From: Colias croceus
Lineage: Eukaryota > Arthropoda > Insecta > Lepidoptera > Pieridae
NCBI RefSeq assembly: GCF_905220415.1
Contig: NC_059545.1
Location: 2,490,001-2,554,000, forward strand
Length of the DNA: 64,000 nucleotides
Direction of reading: 5' to 3'
Under the pieces are notes generated by a model. It did not search any database. It saw only the letters and a program-made list of their open reading frames with translations, and was not told where the DNA came from. A program made the translations under genes and the position numbers. Shown here piece after piece: positions 11,354 through 21,138 of this stretch (the stretch's first letter is position 1; every line of letters begins with the position of its first letter).

Positions 11354-11911
11354 AAACGATGTACGGATATCTTCGTTTTTAGATTTTACATGCGAAGGGT
11401 GAAGTAGCGCGATTCAATAGGAACATCAATCGTAACCAAAATTCGCTGTACGCGTTGGAAATGCAGATATGATACTTACAGTGGCATAGAAAAATAAATT
11501 TTTACGAAGCGAACATTTCTGGGAATGAAAATTTATCTTTTTGCGTTTATTTATTACTGTACCTACTTATACACGGATATATTCAAAGTCAGAATAGGAT
11601 TGCAAGTCTCTACTTATATTTATGATCATTACCTTGTTTATATTCAAACTATGCCACAATTAGTTTAGTTACACTAACAACGGTTTAAATTGTATTATTT
11701 TACAGTTTACTTAACTTCGAATACAATTTTTTTGTATTTGTATTTTATAATAAAGTGCTTGTTCGAGATCCTTGAATTATTATTATGTATGCAGTAACTA
11801 ATATTAGCCATTCTCTTACATTTCTGCGAATATTCCTAACAAAAACAAGAAATACTTTTCCTTTTTACGTTTTTATAATACTCGTACAAAATAAATACAA
11901 AAAATAACAGG

Positions 11912-11916
11912 ATAAT
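11912..11916. repeat. Target site duplication ATAAT (left) of the LTR element
   Basis: ATAAT immediately precedes the TG of the 5' LTR and recurs at 16600-16604 immediately after the CA of the 3' LTR. Five base pairs is the usual Ty3/gypsy duplication length. Confidence 0.85.
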
Positions 11917-12135
11917 TGTAGGGACACACATGTACAATTCGCTGATCGAGCTTTTTGTATATGTGTGCGTCCACATTGTTTCCCCGACGCTTTTTAGATT
12001 TATTAGAATTTAAAGTTAGTAGTGCATAACGGCTAGCATAAATAACACTTATATATTGTGAAGAGCAATAAAAGCAGTTGAAGGAAAGGTTTTATTATTT
12101 TGGGCAACCTACGGGGGCAAAGGCACTACTCAACA
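11917..12135 (+). repeat. 5' LTR
   Basis: 219 bp with TG..CA ends. Its first 194 bp are identical to 16383-16576. An AATAAA polyadenylation signal lies at 12067-12072. The last 25 bp differ from the 3' LTR by small indels and substitutions. Confidence 0.92.
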
Positions 12136-12136
12136 T

Positions 12137-12150
12137 TGGTGACCCCCGAC
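12137..12150 (+). promoter_or_regulatory. Primer binding site, tRNA-Trp type
   Basis: TGGTGACCCCCGAC lies one base after the 5' LTR. It matches the complement of the tRNA-Trp acceptor end (TGGTGACCCCGAC) except for one extra C. tRNA-Trp priming is known for the CsRn1 clade. Confidence 0.75.
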
Positions 12151-12224
12151 AAAGAACAACAAGAAATTATAACAATAAAATTATTTTGAAGACGAAGATT
12201 TATTGGAAGAATTTAAATTTTAAC

Positions 12225-12524
12225 ATGGCGATGTCTACATCTAACTTTTACGGCACCCTTGCGGCGGAATTGGCGAAAATCAACGTGCGCCTTTCAAACA
12301 TCGAGCGCTCACGATCACGAGCGGTACACCGGCGACCCAGAACACCGTCACGCAATTTTCGAGAGTCTTCAAGGTCATCTTCGAAGCGACGTCGTCCCGG
12401 CGCACCTGACTGGTTGTGCAGCTACCACTTCAGGTTCCGGCAGCGCGCTCACAAGTGCATCCCACCGTGCGCGTGGAAGAGAAGCCCCAGCCCCAGCGCA
12501 GCAGCCGCCCAGCCGGAAAACTAG
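12225..12524 (+). pseudogene. gag: gag, truncated: N-terminus plus CHCC motif, capsid missing
   Basis: The ATG at 12225 is the first in the frame after the primer site, within a long leader; the open frame itself extends back into the LTR, which is not expected to be translated. The 99-residue product has an N-terminal segment (FYGTLAAELAKINVRLSNIE) and then jumps straight to an Arg/Ser-rich stretch (residues about 28-62). The nucleic-acid-binding motif C-x2-H-x9-C-x3-C follows at residues about 65-82. CsRn1-type Gag proteins are usually several times longer, so most of the capsid appears to be deleted in frame near 12300. The frame ends at TAG 12522-12524 and overlaps pol by 109 bp. Loss of capsid should prevent autonomous particle assembly (inference). 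Confidence 0.75.
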
Positions 12525-15500
12525 CGAGGCAGGTGCAGACTACGGCGGAGGTCTGTACCATCACGCCGTGCAGCCGTCTCATGGTAACAGATTTAAATAC
12601 TAACTTAAAATTTTTAGTAGATACCGGTGCCAATGTATCCGTTTTACCCGTACCTAGAAATCCATTTAAATATAATAAATTATGTCGATCCGATCTTAAG
12701 TTATACGCTGCTAACGGTACAGAAATTGCAACTTATGGCGTTAAATCAATTGTTTTAAATCTTAATTTAAGAAGACCGTACCGTTGGGATTTTATTTTAG
12801 CAGATGTCAAACAGCCAATATTGGGAGCTGATTTTTTAACACATCATAAATTATTAGTTGATTTGTATCGAAAAAAGTTAATAGATCAAGTTACCGATTT
12901 ACATGTATTAGCCTCCTTAGTTTCGTGTACGCAACAATCGCTAAATTCTGTGTGCAAAAGTCATCCGTATTACGATTTATTAAGTATGTTTCCTGACATT
13001 ATTAAGCCGATGTCGTTTAAAGAAACTACATCGCATAACGTTTTGCATTATATAGAGACGAGCGGCCCACCTATTCATGCTCGAGCTAGACCGTTGCCCC
13101 CGGATAGATACAAAAAGGTGAAGGAAGAGTTCAGGGTTATGCAAGAATTAGGTATCTGTAGGCCTTCTAAAAGTGCTTGGGCTAGCCCGCTTCATGTCGT
13201 AGTTAAAAAGAATGGCGAGTTAAGGCCGTGCGGAGACTATCGACAGCTCAACGCAATTACAAAACCCGACAGATATCCAGTTCCGCGATTACACGACTTT
13301 ACTTTTATATTGGCTAATAAAAAAATATATTCAAAAGTAGATATAAATAGAGCCTATCACTGCATAAAAGTTGCCCCATGCGATATAGAAAAAACTGCTA
13401 TCATTACCCCTTTTGGACTTTTCGAATTTGCCCGTATGAGTTTTGGCCTAAGGAACGCCGCACAAACGTTTCAACGTTTTATGAACAATACCGTTTTACA
13501 AGGTCTCGATTTTTTATTTTGTTACTTAGATGACGTCATAATTGCCAGCGAAAATGAGACTTTACATCAAGAACATTTGAAGTTAGTATTCGAACGTTTC
13601 AATACATACGGCATATCTATAAACTTAAGCAAGTGTAGCTTCGGACAGTCGCGTATAGAATTCTTAGGTCACGAAGTAAGTGTAGATGGAATTAAACCAC
13701 TCAAAGACAAGGTCGAGGCCATAGTTAATTTTCCTAAACCCGTTACAGTATCGGATTTAAGACGATTTTTAGGAATGATCAATTTTTATAGACCACATTT
13801 ACCTCATTTAGCGTCACATCAATGCGAACTCAATAAATATTTAGTAAATTCTAAGAAAAATGATAAATCGAAAATTATTTGGAACAATGTTAGTGATAAT
13901 GCTTTTGTGCAATGTAAGATAGGACTACAAAATGCCGTCACATTGTCACATCCCCTTTTAGATGTTCCCTTAGCCTTGATGACCGACGCTTCCAATACCT
14001 GTATGGGTGCGGTATTACAACAGCGAGTAAAAGGTAAGTGGATACCCCTAGGATATTTTTCCAAAAAATTTTCGCCTACCGAGCAAAAGTATTCTACTTA
14101 TGATAGGGAATTACTAGCGATTTTTCAAGCTATTAAATATTTTAGGAAATTGTTTGAAGGCCGTCCTTTAACAATATATACAGATCATAAGCCATTATGT
14201 CATGCATTTTCTAAAATAGGTAATGACAGTAAAGAAACGCCTAGAAGGACGCGACAATTACTTTTTATAAGTGAATTTACGGTCGACATACAGCATATTA
14301 GCGGTAAAGATAATATTGTAGCCGATACTTTATCGCGCGTAGAAACAATTGTTTGCCCGACTGTACTCGACTTCAACGAACTTGCTGACTCGCAAGCGAA
14401 AGACGAGTACTTGATTAATATGACACGTAGTGGGCATAGCGATAATAATGTAAAATTTAAGAAAATGTATTTACCGACTTGTAAAAAAGGAGTATATTGC
14501 GAAGTTTCAAATAATATTATTAGACCTTATTTAACAGAATATTTTAGAAAAATTGCTTTCGATAGTGTTCACAATTTAAGTCATCCCGGTATACGTACGA
14601 CTCGGAAGATGGTCACTAAACAATTTTTTTGGCCTAGTATGAATATAGATATAGGGAAATGGACCAAAGCGTGTGTATCATGTCAAAGGTCGAAGATTTC
14701 GCGTCACGTTGTTTCGGATATAGGGAAATTCCCGGAAGTTTCGCGATTCGAGCATATCCATGTGGATTTAGTTGGTCCATTGCCGACATCTTCACAGGGA
14801 TTTAGATATTTATTAACAATTATAGATAGATGTACGCGTTGGCCTGAAGCATTTCCCGTTAAAGAAATTACTGCAGACGTCGTTGCTAAGCATATTTATG
14901 AAGGATGGATAGTTAGGTATGGTTGTCCCATCCGTATTACTAGCGATCAAGGACGTCAGTTTGAGTCGAATCTATTTTTAAAGTTAATGTCATTTTTGGG
15001 CATTAATAAAATTCGTACTACACCTTACCACCCACAAAGTAATGGCGCGGTGGAAAGGTGGCATAGATCGTTGAAGGCAGCCCTTATGGCGAGACTGCTT
15101 AGTAGTAAAAAAACGTGGTTAGACGAATTACCCACTGTCATGTTAGGGTTGAGAGCAGCAATACGAACTGATAGTAATGTTAGTGCCGCAGAATTGGCCT
15201 TCGGTAAAACTTTACGTTTGCCTGGCGAGTTCTACGATAGTTCTACAAATGACTGTGATGTAAACGATCCTTATAGTTTGGTAGAGAAAATCCGTGAAAC
15301 TATATCTCAGTATCGTCCGACGAGAGATAAGACGAACGCAAAGAAAATATTTGTTTATTCCGATTTGCAAAGTTGTAGTCACGTTTTTGTTAGAGATGAC
15401 GCAGTGCACAGGTCTCTAAAACCGCCTTATGATGGTCCTTATCAAGTGTTAGAACGTAGTTCTAAAGTTTTTAAAATACAATTTCCGGATAGAGTCGCAC

Positions 15501-15673
15501 GCGTTTCCATTGACAGGTTAAAGCCAGCCTTTATATTAAAAGATGATGTTACAGTTGAGAACAATATTGTTCCACATAACACATCTTTATCGAAGTCGGT
15601 TGAGCATGCGCCACCCATAAGCGTAACTAGGAGCGGTCGCGTAATCCGACGACCCGTGCGATTTGCGATATAG
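12416..15673 (+). CDS. pol: Pol polyprotein: protease, reverse transcriptase, RNase H, integrase
   Basis: An uninterrupted 1085-codon frame in the -1 register relative to gag; the ATG at 12416 is probably not used, because Pol is expected to be made by -1 frameshifting within the overlap. Domains in order: aspartic protease with DTGA at residues 69-72 and ILGADFL near 135; reverse transcriptase with YLDD at 370-373; RNase H with TDAS (Asp 524), Glu 565 in YDREL and TDHKPL near 588; then integrase with an HHCC zinc-binding region (about 719-756). The integrase catalytic triad is D784, D844 and E880, the last two 35 residues apart as in DDE integrases. A basic C-terminal tail follows. No stop or frameshift interrupts it, so the enzyme set looks intact. 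It lies on the same strand as the LTRs and is transcribed from the 5' LTR (inference). Family assignment is firm; activity is untested. Confidence 0.93.
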   Translation: MQLPLQVPAARSQVHPTVRVEEKPQPQRSSRPAGKLARQVQTTAEVCTITPCSRLMVTDLNTNLKFLVDTGANVSVLPVPRNPFKYNKLCRSDLKLYAANGTEIATYGVKSIVLNLNLRRPYRWDFILADVKQPILGADFLTHHKLLVDLYRKKLIDQVTDLHVLASLVSCTQQSLNSVCKSHPYYDLLSMFPDIIKPMSFKETTSHNVLHYIETSGPPIHARARPLPPDRYKKVKEEFRVMQELGICRPSKSAWASPLHVVVKKNGELRPCGDYRQLNAITKPDRYPVPRLHDFTFILANKKIYSKVDINRAYHCIKVAPCDIEKTAIITPFGLFEFARMSFGLRNAAQTFQRFMNNTVLQGLDFLFCYLDDVIIASENETLHQEHLKLVFERFNTYGISINLSKCSFGQSRIEFLGHEVSVDGIKPLKDKVEAIVNFPKPVTVSDLRRFLGMINFYRPHLPHLASHQCELNKYLVNSKKNDKSKIIWNNVSDNAFVQCKIGLQNAVTLSHPLLDVPLALMTDASNTCMGAVLQQRVKGKWIPLGYFSKKFSPTEQKYSTYDRELLAIFQAIKYFRKLFEGRPLTIYTDHKPLCHAFSKIGNDSKETPRRTRQLLFISEFTVDIQHISGKDNIVADTLSRVETIVCPTVLDFNELADSQAKDEYLINMTRSGHSDNNVKFKKMYLPTCKKGVYCEVSNNIIRPYLTEYFRKIAFDSVHNLSHPGIRTTRKMVTKQFFWPSMNIDIGKWTKACVSCQRSKISRHVVSDIGKFPEVSRFEHIHVDLVGPLPTSSQGFRYLLTIIDRCTRWPEAFPVKEITADVVAKHIYEGWIVRYGCPIRITSDQGRQFESNLFLKLMSFLGINKIRTTPYHPQSNGAVERWHRSLKAALMARLLSSKKTWLDELPTVMLGLRAAIRTDSNVSAAELAFGKTLRLPGEFYDSSTNDCDVNDPYSLVEKIRETISQYRPTRDKTNAKKIFVYSDLQSCSHVFVRDDAVHRSLKPPYDGPYQVLERSSKVFKIQFPDRVARVSIDRLKPAFILKDDVTVENNIVPHNTSLSKSVEHAPPISVTRSGRVIRRPVRFAI

Positions 15674-16366
15674 TACTTTCACACAGTATTTAGCTATTGT
15701 CTTTAATTCGAAGTATTATCTGTATTGTATGTAATTCAATTTATTATACTTGTGTGTTATATACATTTTTGTTAGAATGTAAGTTTATATTTGTTTACAT
15801 GTAATATTGCGTCTTATACAAATTTTTATATTAATTGTTCACTATACAACGTTTTGAAATATGTAATTTTATTTGTTTTTACCGTTTCATATTATTGTTT
15901 AATCATTTCATTTTATGTTTTACATAAATATGATTAACATTATATTGTGCATATTTTACATTTTTGTGTAACTATTGCGAAAGAATAAAGTAATACGATA
16001 GTTTTGTTTTTACGCATTGAAGATGCTTATTTAGTATTTCCTGTTTTTGTAATAATTAGTACTTATTTACTTAGTGAGTTATATCGGATTACATAGGTAA
16101 TAATATCGTCACTCATTTAGCATTTTTATTAAACTTGTATTAATTGTAACACATGGATAAATTCGTGTAGTGAAGTGTAATCCGATCAATTTTAATTAGG
16201 CTAAGCCGTTTAGATGTAAGATCTTATTTTTATTGTTGTGACATTATGAAATATTACGAATTCATATGTGTATTCAGTATTGCATTGTTATCTCATTTGT
16301 ATTTTATGGTAATTTCTGTGTTTGTCTTTGTATTTTTTGGAGTGTATAATTATTTTTTTTTTTTGA
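15674..16366 (+). other. LTR element 3' untranslated region
   Basis: About 690 bp of T-rich sequence between the pol stop and the polypurine tract. No env-like frame: the short frame at 16246-16479 is T-rich translation running into the LTR, without signal peptide or glycosylation pattern. Confidence 0.7.
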
Positions 16367-16380
16367 AAAAGGGGGGGAAT
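16364..16380 (+). promoter_or_regulatory. Polypurine tract
   Basis: GAAAAAGGGGGGGAA lies immediately upstream of the 3' LTR, the expected plus-strand primer site. Confidence 0.8.
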
Positions 16381-16382
16381 AA

Positions 16383-16599
16383 TGTAGGGACACACATGTA
16401 CAATTCGCTGATCGAGCTTTTTGTATATGTGTGCGTCCACATTGTTTCCCCGACGCTTTTTAGATTTATTAGAATTTAAAGTTAGTAGTGCATAACGGCT
16501 AGCATAAATAACACTTATATATTGTGAAGAGCAATAAAAGCAGTTGAAGGAAAGGTTTTATTATTTTGGGCAACCTTGGGGGAAAGACACTACTCAACA
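16383..16599 (+). repeat. 3' LTR
   Basis: 217 bp, TG..CA ends, identical to the 5' LTR for 194 bp. The right-hand ATAAT duplication follows at 16600-16604. Confidence 0.92.
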
Positions 16600-16604
16600 A
16601 TAAT

Positions 16605-19192
16605 AATATGCTGTTTCTTATACATCTTTGAGTTATTTACAGCTTAAGGAAGTAGGGGATAAATGGAAAAGATATTAGTAGCCTCGGTCAGTTTGGGCGG
16701 GAAATAGGCGGTAGGTATGAAGGTCAAAGGGTCCGCTATATGTATTAAATGAATTTGCCGTATCAATTTACATAATAGAGCGCTAATTAAGCAGAAAATG
16801 GACGTAAGTAATGCTTTTACGCTTTTGTTTAAGAAAAGCTGAAAAAGTACATTAGTACATAATTAATCTGATATGTTTCTGTATTTATATTGTGAGTTAA
16901 TTCAATATTAGTGTATTTTATGTTTGGATCGAGGTTGGAAGTTGGAACTACATACTTTCGGTTTGGCAGTCACTCAAATTTAACCAAGAAGGTTTAATGC
17001 TTGTAGAGTGTAATATTTATCACCAAAAAGTTGTTATATGTTTTTAATAAATAAAATAATCAATAAATAATGCAAATACCAGTGAAATTACCCTACTAGG
17101 TACTACTTAAACATTCATTTACAATTTTAATGTATCATAAACATACCTTGATCTTGAATACTATAGAAAAATTTTCACAGATTTTCATCAAGCACAAAGG
17201 GAAGGAAAATACCTTGAATCAAAGAAAAGTTGTGGATATCACTTCGGTTGTACACAAAGGCTTGACTTTACAGAGATGAAATGAAACTCTGAATGCTCTT
17301 TTGAGATAAGTTCCCACGGTGAGTGGAAAGTTGGATTTATTGCCTGAGAGGTGATGATACAGACTTCGTAAATATCGAATGATGTCGTGATACTTTTAAA
17401 AAACTGATAAGTAACTAATAAGGTTCAGAAGATGTCTTATTCTAACGGTGCATTTACATCAAACGAACACAGAGCAAGAACTAGAGCAAGAGCATTCTTT
17501 CGCGTTCTTTTGGTGTAAACGAAAACTATACAGGCTTGTTCAGTATTAGAACATTGCATAGAACGCTCTAAGAACAACGAAAGAATATTATGCCTGTTCA
17601 CGCTAAAATGGAATTAGACATAGTACTAGACAAGTAGTAGACTTAGTAATTTATTAATTAAAAAAATAGCAAATGTTGTTGTAATTGTGTTTATTGTAAT
17701 ATTGTCAGAGTCATATAAGTGTTCTTTTTTTCTTTCTTTTTAATTTAATAATTAATAATTTTGAATTAAAATCACTTTATATTAAAAAATGGAAAATGAC
17801 AAAATACTACTTACCTATATATATACCTACATTATATTCCCATAATAAACGAATTAATATTACTGACTTGTCTGTAAAGAAATTCGATTAGTGTAACACA
17901 TGTATATTACATTTGCCCCACACCCGACAAAGGACTGGAGGACGTGATCAGGCGTGGTTACTAGGATTCTTTGAGGGCTCTTTATTTAGAAGCGGACGTC
18001 TTAGGACTAAAGCATGTTACTTACTTGAAATCGCGTTTAGAACTTTATTATTAATTTTATGACTTTAAATTAAATGAACACAGAAGTGCTATAAATTGAT
18101 GATGTCAAGGATGATTGATGATATCAATTTATCGATTCGCTTATTACAAAACTAATGTTAATTGTTCGTTAAAGTAAAAAACTAAAGTAAGTATTGCATT
18201 GCTCTTAAAAACAAAAATACGAATTATACAAAACGATAAAGGCGATCATAATAACGAATACGTATATGTTGTATTCATAGTTTGTATGCGAATAAAATAT
18301 TTCACATTTATAAAATAGTAATGTCAAAAGCTCAACAGCAAAACGATTCCATTTTATTTTTCAATGTTCGAAACCGTTTACAAAGCTCTTTCCAATTGTT
18401 TTAAAAAATCAACATTCATTTATTATCAGGTATGTATGAAAACCTGAAAATCCAATATTAGTATTTTGACTTGGTTACACAAATCTGTTTTTGTTGAGTT
18501 TCTGAGTTTCATATTTCTTTCTAAAGTTATTTATTCTTTGGAACTATAACAACGAGTATATTTGGACAGATTCATTTTGTGTAATACATTATACAAGACA
18601 CATATGTTTCCTTTCAAACTTGTGTAACTATTCTTAATATCATGTTACTACATTATTTATTTTGAAATAGCTTCGAAGTGGTTTGCAACTTGCTTTGTTA
18701 GGCGGATCCCCACAGAGCGAGCAGCCTCGCAAAGCAATTTCTGCCCGCGTCAGTGTGACGTGGCGCGGCCAAGCGCGGCCGAGGAAAGCTTCTCAATTCC
18801 TCTTCGAAACTACTCGCTCTAATTATGTTATAATTTACGCATTATTCAGTTAAATCTAACTATTAAGTAGTGCAATTATTAAATTCATCTATTCATGTTT
18901 TGCTTAATAAGCGGAATTCATATAGAAGCAGGAAAAATCGTTGTTAAAACGAAATCTTTGTCGTTCCATTATATTGAGTTAGCAACACAAAAATAGAAAT
19001 GTTATGGATTTGTTTATTTGCTGCTCTTATCACTATGAGATTTGAAACACATTGGCAGGGGTTTATATTTATCTGTCTAAGACCGTCCTTATCACTAGGA
19101 TGTGAGCTCTTCGGATCAAATCACATTGTTTATTTGCGTAAATGTTGGAATTATAGATAACCTAACATTTAGCACAATTTATAAATCTAATA
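16605..19192. other. Intergenic DNA; possible MITE remnant and GC-rich patch
   Basis: No supported gene. At 17450-17620 there are several complementary short blocks ('gcattctttcgcgttctttt' against 'gaacaacgaaagaat') that suggest a decayed foldback element. At 18703-18790 a GC-rich island (including 'gtggcgcggccaagcgcgg') stands out from the AT-rich surroundings; it has flanking CTCGCTC/GAGCGAG blocks and could be the end of a DNA element. Confidence 0.4.
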
Positions 19193-19363
19193 TCTATACA
19201 AATCTCGTGTCAAAATGTTTGTCCTCAATGGACTCCTAAACCTCTTAACCGATTATAATAAAATTCGCACACCATGTGCAGTTCGATCCAACTTGAGAGA
19301 TAGGATAGTTTAAATCTCAAATCGTTGTAGAGAAAGCGGGCGAAGCCGCGGGCGGTAAGCTAG
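19193..19363 (+). mobile_element. Helitron-like element, family A variant (GCGGTAAGCTAG end), copy 4
   Basis: Begins TCTATACAAATC and ends with the family hairpin GCGGGCGAAGCCGCGG and GGTAAGCTAG at 19354-19363. Its interior differs from the main family but is the same type as 29066-29241 and 30638-30799. Confidence 0.65.
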
Positions 19364-19633
19364 TTAAATTATAGAAAAATATATGGAACTTTGCTTACAA
19401 TAATTTCTAGGTAAATAAAAGAACCTTGTTCTTTGTCAAAAGATTATTAGAAAGATTATATTATATAGTAGCTTGAGGTTGCCTCAATTCTAAAAAAGCA
19501 CGTCCCACTACCATAAATCATGATAATACTGCTTTGAATTTTATTTCTTTTTGATATAGATCATACAAAGTCAAGAGCCTGGTTGGTACCGACTTCCTGA
19601 TAACGTCACTGATAGCCTATACCGATGAATTTT

Positions 19634-19835
19634 CTTATAAAGCTGAAGAGTTTGTTTGTTTGAACGCGCTAATCTCAGGAACTACTGGTCCTATTTGAAA
19701 AGTTCTTTCGGTGTTAGATAGCTCATTTATCGAGGAAGGCTATAGGCTATTCCGCTCCTGTTGGTCTTGATATCATCACGCTAAGACCAACTGCAGGAGC
19801 GGAACCATGCGGGTGAAACCGCAGGGCGCAGCTAG
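19634..19835 (+). mobile_element. Helitron-like element, family B, copy 4, with extra hairpin
   Basis: 5' head slightly truncated (starts CTTATAAAGCTGAAG), ending CTAG at 19832-19835. Between the usual blocks it carries an inserted inverted copy of the AAGACCAA..AGGAGCGG region. Arms 19752-19768 and 19783-19802 pair almost perfectly, forming a hairpin not seen in the other copies. Confidence 0.7.
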
Positions 19836-20932
19836 TACCATAAAGGCCTGTATTTTACTGTCGTGTTTCAGTACTAGGCAAACAATAGGCAAAGGCCTAC
19901 CCAAGGCACTTCCATGACTCGCGAAGTTGTGCTTTTAAATTGGTTAACTGGTTAACTTCATCACGCTATTTTTTGTGTGTCCAGCCACCAAATGTCTTCT
20001 TCTGGATGTGTGTGTCTGGCTTAACTCACTTTATTTATTTAACAGACAAAACTAAATACAATATACCTAGCGATTGTGAAACTGGTCCTTTCTATAAATT
20101 AATAAAGAAGCAGATGTAACATTTTACAAATGCAGTGAGTGGTAACGTGATCTAACGTGTTGGCTTACAATGCAATACATACATTATGAGAGTACACATA
20201 ACACAATTTGCTCAAAATGTAATCCGCACTAAAAATGCAGTGTAACGTCAAATGAATTGTGATTTTAACTACAACAGTGCTTACAACGCGTCTGAGGAAT
20301 CTGCATGTGTGAAATCGCTAGAAAAAGCTTGGTTTTAGCTCATTTGATTTATTGAAGTGAAAGTAGGTATTTCGTAGGTTCATTAAATACCTATCTGAAT
20401 TGTGCATCTATTCACATTTAGTGTACTACTATTGATTATTTCTAAGTTGTTGTTTCTAAGCTCCTCTATTCTGTATCTCGCTACTGCTTTCCGAATTGAC
20501 AATAAATAGAGGTATTTTCTATGTATAATAACGATTCAAAGCGATTGTAAAATAGTAAATGAATGTTTGAGTTATACAACAACATTTTACAATACATAAG
20601 TTTATTTATTCAAAGCTGTCTATACAAGCAAAATGAGGGAGCCGTGTCAGATATCGATGTCTATAATTCAATTTAAATTAATGTCCAACCGAGTTTCCCC
20701 CGAGGGTTAGGGATTAAGGAAGGGAGCTTTTATTAAGTCCAATATCATGTTTTTATTGTATTGAAAAGTTGGCAAATTTTGTAAGGAGGGTGGCCGATAT
20801 CTGCTTCGTAAACGAGTTTTATTAAGAAGTCTTGTTCGTTTTAATTTATAAGATATAAAAAGTTATGTATGCTCTAAAGAATTACAAGTAACCATTACTT
20901 TTCAGTTCGATAGCTGTATCAAAAGAAATACA
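19836..20932. other. Intergenic DNA with one retroelement tail
   Basis: No gene supported. A partial family E tail lies at 20470-20577 ('ctgctttccgaattg' to 'aatgaatgtttgagtt'). Confidence 0.45.
20470..20577 (+). repeat. Retroelement 3'-tail repeat, family E, copy 2 (diverged)
   Basis: Matches the 3' half of 1936-2100 with many changes. It keeps CTGCTTTCCGAAT, ACGATTCAAAG and the AAATGAATGTTTGAG tail. Confidence 0.5.
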
Positions 20933-21138
20933 TCTATAATACTAATAAGTAATATTATAAAGCTGAAGAGTTTTTTTATTTGTTTGAACGCGCTAATCTC
21001 GGGAACTACTGGTTCGATTTGAAAAATTCTTTTGGTGTTAGATAGCCCATTTATCGAGAAAGGTTATAAGGCCATATATCATGTCGCTAAGACCAACAGG
21101 AGCGGAGCACTGCGGGTAAAACCGCGGAGCACAGTTAG
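20933..21138 (+). mobile_element. Helitron-like element, family B, copy 5
   Basis: Begins TCTATAATACTAATAAG and ends with a mutated TTAG in place of CTAG. The T-tract after GAAGAG is expanded. Confidence 0.65.

Larger units (their letters stand above)
11917..16599 (+). mobile_element. Ty3/gypsy LTR retrotransposon, CsRn1/Kabuki-like
   Basis: A 4683-bp element with two LTRs, a 5-bp target duplication, a primer binding site, overlapping gag and pol frames, a polypurine tract and no env. Two features point to the CsRn1 clade: a C-x2-H-x9-C-x3-C motif in Gag in place of the usual CCHC knuckle, and a primer site matching the 3' end of tRNA-Trp. Protease, reverse transcriptase, RNase H and integrase are all in one open frame. 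The gag is far too short (99 codons), apparently through loss of the capsid region, so this copy probably cannot form particles alone. Confidence 0.9.

Noticed and set aside
12078..12224. N-terminal extension of gag beginning inside the 5' LTR
   Set aside because: It would start upstream of the primer binding site; the ATG at 12225 is the likely start.
12259..12603. Second gag-region plus-strand frame of 114 codons
   Set aside because: Out-of-frame shadow of gag/pol; the CHCC motif lies in the other frame.
16246..16479. env gene of the LTR element
   Set aside because: 77 codons of T-rich sequence running into the LTR, with no signal peptide, cleavage site or glycosylation pattern.
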